The position numbers and the translations under genes were made by a program. A stretch of 64,000 nt of DNA from DYJK01 sp040755055. GTDB taxonomy: Bacteria > Bacteroidota > Ignavibacteria > Ignavibacteriales > Melioribacteraceae. The stretch spans positions 1-64,000 of the forward strand of contig JBFMBS010000024.1 in assembly GCA_040755055.1 (NCBI GenBank), given 5' to 3'. Below are positions 45,286 through 53,891 of this stretch, piece by piece. Position 1 is the first letter of the stretch. Every line of letters starts with the position of its first letter. The notes beneath the pieces were generated by a model that saw only the letters and a program-made list of their open reading frames with translations, made no database searches and had not been told where the DNA came from.

Positions 45286-45897
45286 ATGAAAGAGAGAGAT
45301 AAAATCACAGAGCTGGGGGAAGAGAAATTTTTTAGGGAAGGATTTTATAAAACTACTATGGACGACGTTGCCGCCGAACTGAAAATGAGCAAGAAAACCA
45401 TATATAAGTTTTTCCCTTCGAAGGAAGATCTTATTATGGCTATAGCGAAACATTTTATGAATACTATGAAAGGTAAAATAGTACCGGTTTTAAACAGCGA
45501 TAAGAATGCTATTGAAAAACTCGAAGATTTGGTTAAAATACTTGCAAAAGCATCCATCCGAATTAGCCCTAAAATGTTTGAAGAAATGCAGCGGTATTTT
45601 CCGCACTTATGGAATGAGATTGATAAGTTCAGGACGGAGATGATGTTTGGAAATATTACCAGGGTGATCGATCAAGGCAAAAAAGAAGGTTTGTTTCTTG
45701 AATATCCCACGCCAATTGTAATGAATATGCTGGTTGCTTCGGTAAGATCGGTTGTTAACCCGGAGTTTATTCTAAATAATAACTTCTCAATTATAGAGGC
45801 AGCGGTTACCGCTTTTAAAATTATGATTGGAGGAATTTTAACGGAGAAGGGCAAAAAAATTTTTAATAAAACAATTATCTATAAAAGTCGATCATGA
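45286..45897 (+). CDS. TetR family transcriptional regulator
   Basis: 203 residues. N-terminal helix-turn-helix: GEEKFFREGFYKTTMDDVA followed by SKKTIYKFFPSKEDL, typical of TetR. The C-terminal ligand-binding domain is helical. AGAGGA precedes the ATG. First gene of the efflux operon; its stop overlaps the TolC start (ATGA). The layout matches E. coli cecR (ybiH), which controls ybhGFSR, so autorepression released by a drug-like inducer is likely. Confidence 0.92.
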   Translation: MKERDKITELGEEKFFREGFYKTTMDDVAAELKMSKKTIYKFFPSKEDLIMAIAKHFMNTMKGKIVPVLNSDKNAIEKLEDLVKILAKASIRISPKMFEEMQRYFPHLWNEIDKFRTEMMFGNITRVIDQGKKEGLFLEYPTPIVMNMLVASVRSVVNPEFILNNNFSIIEAAVTAFKIMIGGILTEKGKKIFNKTIIYKSRS

Positions 45898-47156
45898 AAA
45901 AGAAACTATCTTTAATATTTTTTCTTGCTTGTGCTGCAACTGTATATCCGCAGAACAAATTAACATTAGAAGAATGTTACCAAAGAGCGCGTAAAAATTA
46001 TCCCCTTATTAAACAGAAAGAATATATAGCCGAAAGCAAAGATTATAGCGTCAGCAATATATGGAAGGGATATTTTCCGCAGATAACAATTAGCGGACAA
46101 GCAACATATCAGTCTGATGTTACATCGCTCCCGATTTCTTTCCCCGGACTAACTATAGAATCACTTACAAAAGAACAGTATAAAGCTGTTGCCGAAATAA
46201 CCCAGACAGTTTTTGACGGCGGCGTGATGAGTTCCCAGGCAAGCATTCAAAGAGCAGCGACTGAGATTGATGATCAAAAGGTTGAAGTCGAATTTTTAAA
46301 AGTAAAAGAGAGAATCAACCAAATTTACTTTGGAATTCTTCTTCTGCATGGACAGTTAATCCAGACAGATTTGATTAAGAGAGATTTGAACGCCTCACTT
46401 CTCAAGATGAACGCCGCATTGGAAAACGGAACTACTTCGCGAATGAATGTTGACGTATTAAAATCCGAGCTGCTGAAAGTTGACCAAAGAGAAATAGAAT
46501 TAAAATCATCCAGGAAAAGTTATGTAGAAATGCTTGGATTATTGATCAATTTAAAACTGGAAGAAACCGTTATGCTTGAACTGCCGGAAGATCAAACAAT
46601 ACTTGATGGTGAAGTGTTAAACCGGCCGGAACTGAAATTGTATTCTTCGCAAGAAAAATTAATTGAAAGCCAAAACGGGTTATTGCTTGCCAAGATTCTT
46701 CCCAAAGCAAATCTATTTTTTCAGGGAGGATACGGTAAACCGACATTGAACATGCTAGAAAATGAATTCGATTGGTACTATACAGCCGGAGCGCGCCTAA
46801 CCTGGCAGTTGTCAAATTTTTATACGTACGGCAATGAAAACGAAATAACTGAACTCAACAAAAAAATTGTAGAGACGCAGAAAGAAACCTTCTTGCTTAA
46901 CACCGATCTTTTGTTAAATCAGCAAAGCAGCGAGATAAATAAACTTAGGAAGTTGATAAAAGTTGACGAAGAGATAATTAAAATCAGGATATCGGTTAAA
47001 GATGCGGCACAATCCCAACTTGAAAATGGAGTAATTACTTCTAATGATTTTATCCGCGAACTAAATGCCGAAGACCAGGCAAAACAAAACTTAGTTATTC
47101 ACAAGATTCAACTTTTGCTCGCACAGCACAATCACAAATTAACATTAGGAAACTAA
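45894..47156 (+). CDS. TolC family outer-membrane efflux protein
   Basis: 420 residues; signal peptide MKKKLSLIFFLACAATVYPQ. Two OEP repeats of long helices typify TolC, with the conserved LTLEECYQRARKNYP and a later counterpart around GARLTWQLSNFYTYGNENE. Forms the trimeric outer-membrane exit duct. ATGA overlap with TetR shows coupled translation. Confidence 0.9.
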   Translation: MKKKLSLIFFLACAATVYPQNKLTLEECYQRARKNYPLIKQKEYIAESKDYSVSNIWKGYFPQITISGQATYQSDVTSLPISFPGLTIESLTKEQYKAVAEITQTVFDGGVMSSQASIQRAATEIDDQKVEVEFLKVKERINQIYFGILLLHGQLIQTDLIKRDLNASLLKMNAALENGTTSRMNVDVLKSELLKVDQREIELKSSRKSYVEMLGLLINLKLEETVMLELPEDQTILDGEVLNRPELKLYSSQEKLIESQNGLLLAKILPKANLFFQGGYGKPTLNMLENEFDWYYTAGARLTWQLSNFYTYGNENEITELNKKIVETQKETFLLNTDLLLNQQSSEINKLRKLIKVDEEIIKIRISVKDAAQSQLENGVITSNDFIRELNAEDQAKQNLVIHKIQLLLAQHNHKLTLGN

Positions 47157-47181
47157 TTCATAAATAATAATAGATAACAAA

Positions 47182-48087
47182 ATGAAAACGAAATTTAAAA
47201 GATGGATTTTTACATTACTTGTGCTTACACCATTATTTATTGCGTGCAGTAATGGGAATAATGAATTTGATGCAACCGGCACATTTGAATCGGAAGAGAT
47301 CATAGTTTCTTCTGAAGCCGCCGGCAAACTTACCAGGTTTGATGTTGAAGAAGGAGTGCTTCTTCAAGAAAACCAGACAGTCGGATTGGTAGATACAATT
47401 CAGCTGCACTTAAAGAAGAAACAACTTCATGCAACTATCAGAGCAGTACTAAGTAAACTCCCCGATATTGAAACGCAGCTTGCGGCAATTCAAGAGCAAA
47501 TTAAAACAGCAGAAACCGAAAAGAAAAGAATAGAGAATCTTGTCAAATCAAACGCAGCATCGACAAAACAACTTGACGATATTAATGCCCAACTTGAATT
47601 GCTGAACAAACAGTACGATGCAAACAAATCGAATCTTTCCATTACCAAACAAGGGCTTCAAAGCGAAGCTTATACTTTGCAAGTTCAGATTGAGCAGATA
47701 GAAGACCAGATAAAAAAGAGTATCGTTGTTAACCCGGTTAACGGAACAGTGCTGGCGCGTTACGCCAAACAATATGAAGTTACGGCAACCGGTAAAGCTC
47801 TTTATAAAATTGCGGATTTGTCCGTAATGACCCTTCGCGCATTTGTAGATGGAGAACAATTGGGGAAGATCAAACTTGGACAAAAGGTGAAAGTGTTTGT
47901 CGATAAGGGGGACGATGAACAAAAAGAAATGAACGGAGAAATTTATTGGATCTCTTCAAAAGCAGAGTTTACACCCAAAACTATTCAAACGAAAGATGAG
48001 CGGGCAAATCTTGTATATGCTGTTAAAGTTAGAGTTAAGAATGACGGCTATGTAAAAATTGGAATGTACGGAGAAGTCAAATTCTGA
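47182..48087 (+). CDS. HlyD-family efflux adaptor lipoprotein
   Basis: 301 residues. Lipobox FIACSNG (Cys22) suggests anchoring by lipid, not a membrane helix. A lipoyl-like half (AAGKLTRFDVEEGVLLQE), a long coiled-coil hairpin (residues ~85-170, QLAAIQEQIKTAETEKKRIE), then the second half with VNPVNGTVLARYAKQYE, and a beta-barrel domain. It resembles E. coli YbhG and would link the ABC pump to TolC. Confidence 0.88.
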   Translation: MKTKFKRWIFTLLVLTPLFIACSNGNNEFDATGTFESEEIIVSSEAAGKLTRFDVEEGVLLQENQTVGLVDTIQLHLKKKQLHATIRAVLSKLPDIETQLAAIQEQIKTAETEKKRIENLVKSNAASTKQLDDINAQLELLNKQYDANKSNLSITKQGLQSEAYTLQVQIEQIEDQIKKSIVVNPVNGTVLARYAKQYEVTATGKALYKIADLSVMTLRAFVDGEQLGKIKLGQKVKVFVDKGDDEQKEMNGEIYWISSKAEFTPKTIQTKDERANLVYAVKVRVKNDGYVKIGMYGEVKF

Positions 48088-48161
48088 TGTACATGTTGTT
48101 CCGAATATAAATTTAGAGAAAGAATCACAGTAGAAAGATTCATTAAGATTAATGACATTGA

Positions 48162-49082
48162 ATGAAAGCAGTTGAACTTAAAAATATTGTTAAAACATAT
48201 TCAACAAAAAAATCGGTTGTTACAGCAGTTGACAATGTTTCCTTTTCTGTTGATGAAGGCGAGCTATTCGGGTTGATTGGTCCGGATGGATCGGGCAAAA
48301 CTTCTATTTTTCGAATTCTTACTACACTCCTTTTGCCCGATAGCGGAAGCGCCGCGGTTTTAGGACATGATGTTACGCAAGATTGGAAAGAGATACGCAA
48401 TATAGTTGGTTATATGCCGGGCAGATTTTCCCTTTATCAAGATTTAACGGTTGAGGAAAATCTTGAATTTTTTGCAACTGTTTTTAATACAACAATTCAA
48501 GAAAACTATGATCTTGTTGCCGATATTTATAAGCAACTCGAGCCATTTAAAACTCGCCGGGCCGGCAAGCTTAGCGGCGGAATGAAACAGAAACTCGCAC
48601 TCAGTTGTGCATTGATTCATAAACCTCAAATGTTGTTTCTTGACGAACCCACTACCGGCGTTGATCCGGTTTCGCGAAAAGAATTTTGGGAAATGCTTAA
48701 ACGCCTGAAAGCTCAAGGGATCAGTATTCTCGTATCAACACCGTACATGGACGAAGCAAATCTTTGCGACAGAATTGCCTTGATGCAGAGCGGAAAAATC
48801 CTGGAAATTGACAAGCCTCAAAATATTGTGGATCGATTCGGCAAAAATCTTTACGCGGTTCGATCGGACAACATGTATAAACTTTTGAACGACTTGCGCT
48901 CATTCCCCAAAACAGAATCGTGTTTTGCTTTCGGGGATTATCATCATTTGCTGCTTAAAGAAAATGGATCAAAAGCCGGCGAACTTGAAAGCTATTTAAT
49001 ATCAAAGGGACACACTAACTTAATTGTTGCGGAAATAAATCCCGGCATTGAAGATTGTTTCATGCAACTGATGAAGAAATAA
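48162..49082 (+). CDS. ABC transporter ATP-binding protein (YbhF N-half-like)
   Basis: 306 residues. Walker A GPDGSGKT (residues 40-48), the variant found in YbhF-like ATPases; signature LSGGMKQK; Walker B MLFLDEPTTGVDP. The C-terminal ~70 residues extend past the ATPase core. In E. coli two such ATPases are fused in YbhF; here they are two genes with one base between them. Powers the ABC-2 exporter. Confidence 0.93.
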   Translation: MKAVELKNIVKTYSTKKSVVTAVDNVSFSVDEGELFGLIGPDGSGKTSIFRILTTLLLPDSGSAAVLGHDVTQDWKEIRNIVGYMPGRFSLYQDLTVEENLEFFATVFNTTIQENYDLVADIYKQLEPFKTRRAGKLSGGMKQKLALSCALIHKPQMLFLDEPTTGVDPVSRKEFWEMLKRLKAQGISILVSTPYMDEANLCDRIALMQSGKILEIDKPQNIVDRFGKNLYAVRSDNMYKLLNDLRSFPKTESCFAFGDYHHLLLKENGSKAGELESYLISKGHTNLIVAEINPGIEDCFMQLMKK

Positions 49083-49083
49083 T

Positions 49084-49830
49084 ATGACCACCAAAGAAAT
49101 TGTTATAAAGACAGATAAGCTCACAAAAAGGTTCGGGGATTTTATTGCGGTAAATGAGATTTCTTTTGAAGTGAACCAGGGAGAGATATTCGGGTTCCTT
49201 GGTGCTAACGGTGCCGGCAAAACTACTGCGATGAAAATGCTGATAGGCATTTCAAAACCTTCGGGCGGAAAGGCGGAAGTTGCCGGGTATGATGTTTATA
49301 AACAAACCGAACAGATTAAGAAAAGTATTGGTTATATGAGTCAAAAATTTTCTTTGTATGAAGATTTAACCATCAAAGAGAACATACAGTTATTTGGCGG
49401 CATTTATGGATTGAGCGATGAACAAATTGAAACAAAGAGTAAAAATTTAATTGATAAATTAAATCTTCAGAGCGAAGCCGATAAACTTATTGTATCGCTT
49501 CCTCTAGGATGGAAACAAAAAGTTGCATTCAGCATCGCAATACTGCACGAACCGAAAATAGTTTTTCTTGACGAGCCGACCGGCGGCGTTGATCCTATTA
49601 CACGAAGACAATTTTGGGATTTAATATATGAAGCAGCACACAGCGGTATTACTGTTTTTGTAACTACACACTACATGGACGAAGCCGAGTACTGCGACCG
49701 GGTCTCAATAATGGTTGATGGTGCAATAACTGCGCTCGATTCACCCGACAATTTAAAAGCAAAATTTGGTGCCCGGTCTATGGAGGAAGTATTTATAAAA
49801 CTGGCACGTAGCGCAAAACGCGGAGAGTAG
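49084..49830 (+). CDS. ABC transporter ATP-binding protein (YbhF C-half-like)
   Basis: 248 residues. Walker A GANGAGKT (40-48) and Walker B IVFLDEPTGGVDP are canonical. The ABC signature is degenerate: SLPLGWKQK stands where LSGGQ is expected, as in the second half of YbhF-type proteins. One ATP site of the pair may therefore be weaker. One base after the stop of the previous gene, so cotranscribed. Confidence 0.93.
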   Translation: MTTKEIVIKTDKLTKRFGDFIAVNEISFEVNQGEIFGFLGANGAGKTTAMKMLIGISKPSGGKAEVAGYDVYKQTEQIKKSIGYMSQKFSLYEDLTIKENIQLFGGIYGLSDEQIETKSKNLIDKLNLQSEADKLIVSLPLGWKQKVAFSIAILHEPKIVFLDEPTGGVDPITRRQFWDLIYEAAHSGITVFVTTHYMDEAEYCDRVSIMVDGAITALDSPDNLKAKFGARSMEEVFIKLARSAKRGE

Positions 49831-49835
49831 TTTTT

Positions 49836-50942
49836 ATGAAACAATTGCTATCATTCATAAGAAAAGAATTTCATCATATACTTCGCGATACACGCTCGAT
49901 GCTTATACTGCTCGGACTGCCGATTGTGCAGCTTATAATTTTCGGATTTGCAATAACAACCGAAGTGAAAAATGCTAAAATTGCAGTTCTCGATAATTCA
50001 AAAGATGAGTCAACCCAAAACATTCTAACAAAAATCGAGAGCAGCAGTTATTTTGATATTGAACAGACAATAAAAACCAATGATCAAATAGAGGCGGCAT
50101 TTAAAGCCGGCAAAATCAGATTAGCAATTATTTTTCCTCCAAATTTTCAGAATGAGTTGGCACACAGCAATAAAACGCAAATACAAATTATAGCAGATGC
50201 AACCGATCCAAACCAGGCAACAACATTAACAAATTATGTTGGTACTATTATATCAGATTATCAGAACGAAACGAACAAGCAAACCGGTCTGCCTTTGAAT
50301 ATCAATACCGAGATAAGAATGCTGTATAATCCCCAATTGAAAGGGGCGTACACGTCGGTGCCCGGTGTTATGGCAATGATTCTGCTGCTTATTTCCGCGA
50401 TGATGACTTCCATATCAATAGTTAGAGAAAAAGAAATGGGTACTATGGAAGTATTACTTGCCTCGCCTATGAAACCATGGCTTGTAATCATAAGCAAGGT
50501 TATTCCTTACTTTATTATTTCTTTCACAAATGTTATAACAATTTTAATTTTGAGTACGTTGGTGTTGGGACTTCCAATAAAAGGAAGTTTGATTTTACTA
50601 AGTGCTGCTACCATATTGTACATACTATGCGCACTTTCACTGGGGATTTTAATTTCTACAATTACCGATACACAACAAGCTGCAATGCTTGTTTCTCTTG
50701 TGGGATTAATGCTGCCGGTGGTTATGCTGAGCGGCTATGCTTTCCCGATTGCCAATATGCCTTTCATATTGCAAGCGCTTTCCAATATTGTACCGGCAAA
50801 GTGGTATATAATAATTGTGAAAGGGATTATGATTAAAGGAATCGGCATCGGCGACATTTGGAAAGAACTAATTGTAATAATTGTTATGACCGCAATCTTT
50901 CTCTTTATAAGTACCAAGAGGTTTAAAATTAGATTACAATGA
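49836..50942 (+). CDS. ABC-2 type permease (YbhS/YbhR-like)
   Basis: 368 residues. A TM1 near the N-terminus (MLILLGLPIVQLIIFGFAI), a large periplasmic loop, then five TM segments with the ABC-2 motif MEVLLASPMKPW and LSGYAFPIANMPF. GGAGAG precedes the ATG. Stop overlaps the next gene as ATGA. Half of a heterodimeric exporter. Confidence 0.93.
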   Translation: MKQLLSFIRKEFHHILRDTRSMLILLGLPIVQLIIFGFAITTEVKNAKIAVLDNSKDESTQNILTKIESSSYFDIEQTIKTNDQIEAAFKAGKIRLAIIFPPNFQNELAHSNKTQIQIIADATDPNQATTLTNYVGTIISDYQNETNKQTGLPLNINTEIRMLYNPQLKGAYTSVPGVMAMILLLISAMMTSISIVREKEMGTMEVLLASPMKPWLVIISKVIPYFIISFTNVITILILSTLVLGLPIKGSLILLSAATILYILCALSLGILISTITDTQQAAMLVSLVGLMLPVVMLSGYAFPIANMPFILQALSNIVPAKWYIIIVKGIMIKGIGIGDIWKELIVIIVMTAIFLFISTKRFKIRLQ

Positions 50943-52057
50943 GAACTTTATTATTCTTACTTAGAAAAGAATTTCTGCAAATACTCCGTAACAAACTCAT
51001 TTTAAGAATGATACTTGCTGTGCCGGTTGTTCAGTTGATAATACTTCCGTATGCCGCAACGTATGAAATGAAAAACATTTTGCTCGCCGTTGTAGATAAT
51101 GACCATTCGGAATATTCGCGGAAGTTGATAAATAAAATTACTTCTTCCGGGTATTTTAGATTAGTTGATTACTCGGAGACCCACGAGAAAGCATTGAACC
51201 GCGTAGAGAAAGATGAGGCAGATGTTATAATTGAGATACCAAAAAATTTTGAAAGCGAGCTTATAAAAGAGAACAAATCAAAATTACTGATTTCAGCGAA
51301 TGCTATTAACGGGCAAACGGCCGGACTCGCAGTTTCATATTCAAATGCAATTATCCGGGATTTCAATAATGAAATTGTTTCCGAAAGAACGCTTCCACCA
51401 CGCATGAATTCTTTCCCGGCGATAGAGATTACTTATTCAAACTGGTTTAACCAGCGGATGAATTATAAGTTTTTTATTGTACCGGGCATACTTGCCCTTC
51501 TTGTTACGTTAGTGGGATTTATCCTTGCTTCGCTTAATATTGTTAGAGAAAAAGAAACCGGGACTATCGAGCAATTAAATGTAACCCCGATTAAAAAATA
51601 TCAATTTATACTTGGCAAGCTGATTCCATTCTGGATTATAGGTCTCGTAGTTCTTACAATTGGATTTTTTGTTAGCTTTATAATTTACGGCATCTATCCC
51701 GAAGGAAGTTTTTTTATAGGATACTTATTTGCGGCTGTATATTTAATAGCATTGCTTGGATTTGGATTATTTACATCAACCTTTGCACAAACCCAGCAGC
51801 AAGCAATGTTCATCTCCTACTTCTTTATGATGATCTTTATTCTTCTTGGAGGACTTTTTGCACCGATAGAAAATATGCCGGATTGGGCACAATTTCTCAC
51901 ACGAATCAACCCGGTAAGTTACTTAATAGATGCAATGAGAATGCTTGTATTAAAGGGAAGCAGCTTTTGGGATTTGCGGTATCACTTTTTAATTATAATT
52001 CTTTTTGCTGTAGGATTTAATCTGCTGGCAATTCTAAATTATAAAAAGAGAACTTGA
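50939..52057 (+). CDS. ABC-2 type permease (second subunit)
   Basis: 372 residues, parallel to the preceding permease: TM1 near the N-terminus (MILAVPVVQLIILPYAATY), large loop, TM cluster with EQLNVTPIKKYQF and GGLFAPIENMPDWAQFL. The two permeases and two ATPases make one exporter. Last gene of the operon; a hairpin follows. Confidence 0.93.
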   Translation: MRTLLFLLRKEFLQILRNKLILRMILAVPVVQLIILPYAATYEMKNILLAVVDNDHSEYSRKLINKITSSGYFRLVDYSETHEKALNRVEKDEADVIIEIPKNFESELIKENKSKLLISANAINGQTAGLAVSYSNAIIRDFNNEIVSERTLPPRMNSFPAIEITYSNWFNQRMNYKFFIVPGILALLVTLVGFILASLNIVREKETGTIEQLNVTPIKKYQFILGKLIPFWIIGLVVLTIGFFVSFIIYGIYPEGSFFIGYLFAAVYLIALLGFGLFTSTFAQTQQQAMFISYFFMMIFILLGGLFAPIENMPDWAQFLTRINPVSYLIDAMRMLVLKGSSFWDLRYHFLIIILFAVGFNLLAILNYKKRT

Positions 52058-52065
52058 ATCAATTT

Positions 52066-52094
52066 TGTAGGTCAGGAGTTTTTCCCGACCTACA
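52066..52094. terminator. Bidirectional terminator hairpin between convergent genes
   Basis: TGTAGGTC (52066-52073) and GACCTACA (52087-52094) form a perfect 8-bp stem around a short T/C-rich loop, between the permease end and the end of the leftward gene. The GTAGGTCAGG type of sequence also recurs as a dispersed repeat in many genomes. Confidence 0.65.
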
Positions 52095-52103
52095 TCCCCA
52101 CCG

Positions 52104-53510
52104 TTACTTAACGATCACAAATTTCTTAACCGATGTGAAATTGCCGGCGGTTAATTTATAAAAGTAAACGCCGCTTGCCAGCTCAGCAGTTTGCGTTTTA
52201 AATTCTAAACTATATTTCCCGGGTTGTTTGTATTCACTTATTAAAGTAGTTATTTCTCTGCCAACCAGATCATATACCTTCAAACTTACAAACTCATGAT
52301 CCGGAATTTGAAACTCTATTGTAGTAGTTGGATTAAACGGATTCGGGTAATTTTGATAAAGCCGGTATTCCCCTGGTAATTCGCTCAAGTTTTCGGCATC
52401 GGTTAGTAATGAGTATGTAATAAGAGTTTGTTCGTCATAAACCCAGAAACCGTTACCCCATGTTCTATAGAGTTCTTTTTCTAAATAACCATTGGTGTTA
52501 TAGAAGTACTGGGTCTGGTAATAATTTTCCCAACTGCTAGTAGCCTGGGACCACTCTTCGGTTGTTATTTCATCGTTTTGATTTAGTTGGTTATATGTGT
52601 AAGTATCTCTTGTTGAATATACCCAGCCGGTTGGAGGCATCCACAAATACGAATACCCGAATGTTTGGTAATTTTGTGCGTTGTAAACATTTTCTGTTTT
52701 GTTAAAATTAAGCCAGGCATTATCCACCCATGTTTGCCACATGTATTCCGTCATATAATTGTTAGAATTATAACTGTATAAACTTCTTCCGCTGTTTAAC
52801 CAGTCGTTGTTGTACCAATTTTGACTTATATATTCTGAGGTTAATCCCAGCTGATTATAGTAATAAAGTCCCTTGTATGAATTTTCCCATACACCGTTGT
52901 TGTACACTTCAACAAATATTTCTGTCAATTTGTTATTTGTATCATAGATATAGTTATACCGACTTGAATATACCCAGTTGTTATTTTCCCAACGATAAAA
53001 CAGATACATAGAAGTATGACCATCCGGCAAATAGCGAATTTCAGTTTTGTAACCGTAAACCCAGTTTCCATTTTCCCAGAAATATTCGTAGTATTCGGTC
53101 ATTCTTCCATCGGGGCCATAAATATATTCGTAGCGATAATCATTTTCCCACACACCATTAATCCAATCCTGGTTGGTGTAAATATTGTTTCGCAACGCAC
53201 CATCATATCCGTATAAATACCGCGTTGAATTCTCCCAGCCGGAACCATTCCATGTTTGATATAATCTCTCGGTTCTGTACCAGCCGTCAGAGGTTTTAAA
53301 TAAAGCGTGCGGCTGGTTTTGTAAATTGTTGTAAAGAATAGTTAAATGAGTAGAATTAATTTGTTGCAAATTGAAAGAAGGCAATAAATATTCTTTCAAT
53401 AATTTGTCTTCGGCATTTTTCCGCGTGTCGTCATTTCTGCCGGATGCGGCTACCAACGAAACTGTTAACGCAGAGAAAATTATTATAAATAGATAGAAAA
53501 ATTTTTTCAT
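52104..53510 (-). CDS. Secreted T9SS protein of tandem Trp/Tyr-rich repeats
   Basis: 468 residues; signal peptide MKKFFYLFIIIFSALTVSLVAA. Residues ~85-370 are about ten ~35-residue units of the form W-x-N-G-x-W-x-x-(5)-Y-x-Y-x-x-x-G (for example WENGNWVYGYKTEIRYLPDG). They recall YD/Rhs-like beta-filaments or FaeA-type repeats but match no family I can name. The end is a T9SS sorting domain (YQNYPNPFNP, ending FVIVK). Likely exported and surface-attached. Its converging neighbour is the efflux operon. Confidence 0.85.
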   Translation of the reverse strand: MKKFFYLFIIIFSALTVSLVAASGRNDDTRKNAEDKLLKEYLLPSFNLQQINSTHLTILYNNLQNQPHALFKTSDGWYRTERLYQTWNGSGWENSTRYLYGYDGALRNNIYTNQDWINGVWENDYRYEYIYGPDGRMTEYYEYFWENGNWVYGYKTEIRYLPDGHTSMYLFYRWENNNWVYSSRYNYIYDTNNKLTEIFVEVYNNGVWENSYKGLYYYNQLGLTSEYISQNWYNNDWLNSGRSLYSYNSNNYMTEYMWQTWVDNAWLNFNKTENVYNAQNYQTFGYSYLWMPPTGWVYSTRDTYTYNQLNQNDEITTEEWSQATSSWENYYQTQYFYNTNGYLEKELYRTWGNGFWVYDEQTLITYSLLTDAENLSELPGEYRLYQNYPNPFNPTTTIEFQIPDHEFVSLKVYDLVGREITTLISEYKQPGKYSLEFKTQTAELASGVYFYKLTAGNFTSVKKFVIVK

Positions 53511-53891
53511 CTAACCCTCCTGGTTTACTTATTATAGCAACTGTTCCATTGAAAAATATTGTTAAGTATTTATTGATCTAGCCGATCACTGCCGACAATG
53601 CGATAATCTATTTTAAAACAATACTTTTTTTAGATAAGCAAAAGGAGCAATTGTATTTTGGATGAGTGAAGATGTAATTGAATTATACATGATAGTTGTG
53701 ATGAATTCTTCGATAAATCTAATTACGCAAATGAATAGAATCAATCAAAATAAATTAGGACTGAAAGTTTTATTAAAGAAGTTGATCTAAATCAATCACA
53801 ATAAATAACGATCTGGCATTGAAAAAAAACCCGATTCAGAGAACCAGGTTTTTTATTTCTCTACTTAAATCTAAATACTTAATACTAAAAA
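53511..53891. other. Intergenic space, no convincing gene
   Basis: 381 bases. AT-rich. One 42-codon frame (53662-53790, +) beginning MSEDVIELYM has a weak ribosome site and no recognised family. A terminator hairpin (53825-53857) is present at the right end. Confidence 0.5.
53825..53857 (-). terminator. Terminator after the DUF5916 gene
   Basis: AAAACC and GGTTTT form the base of an imperfect stem, with A run before and T run after. It lies 35 bases past the stop of the 53892-56543 gene on the minus strand. Confidence 0.6.

Noticed and set aside
53662..53790. 42-codon + strand frame
   Set aside because: Poorly placed ribosome site and no recognised family; kept only as part of the intergenic note.
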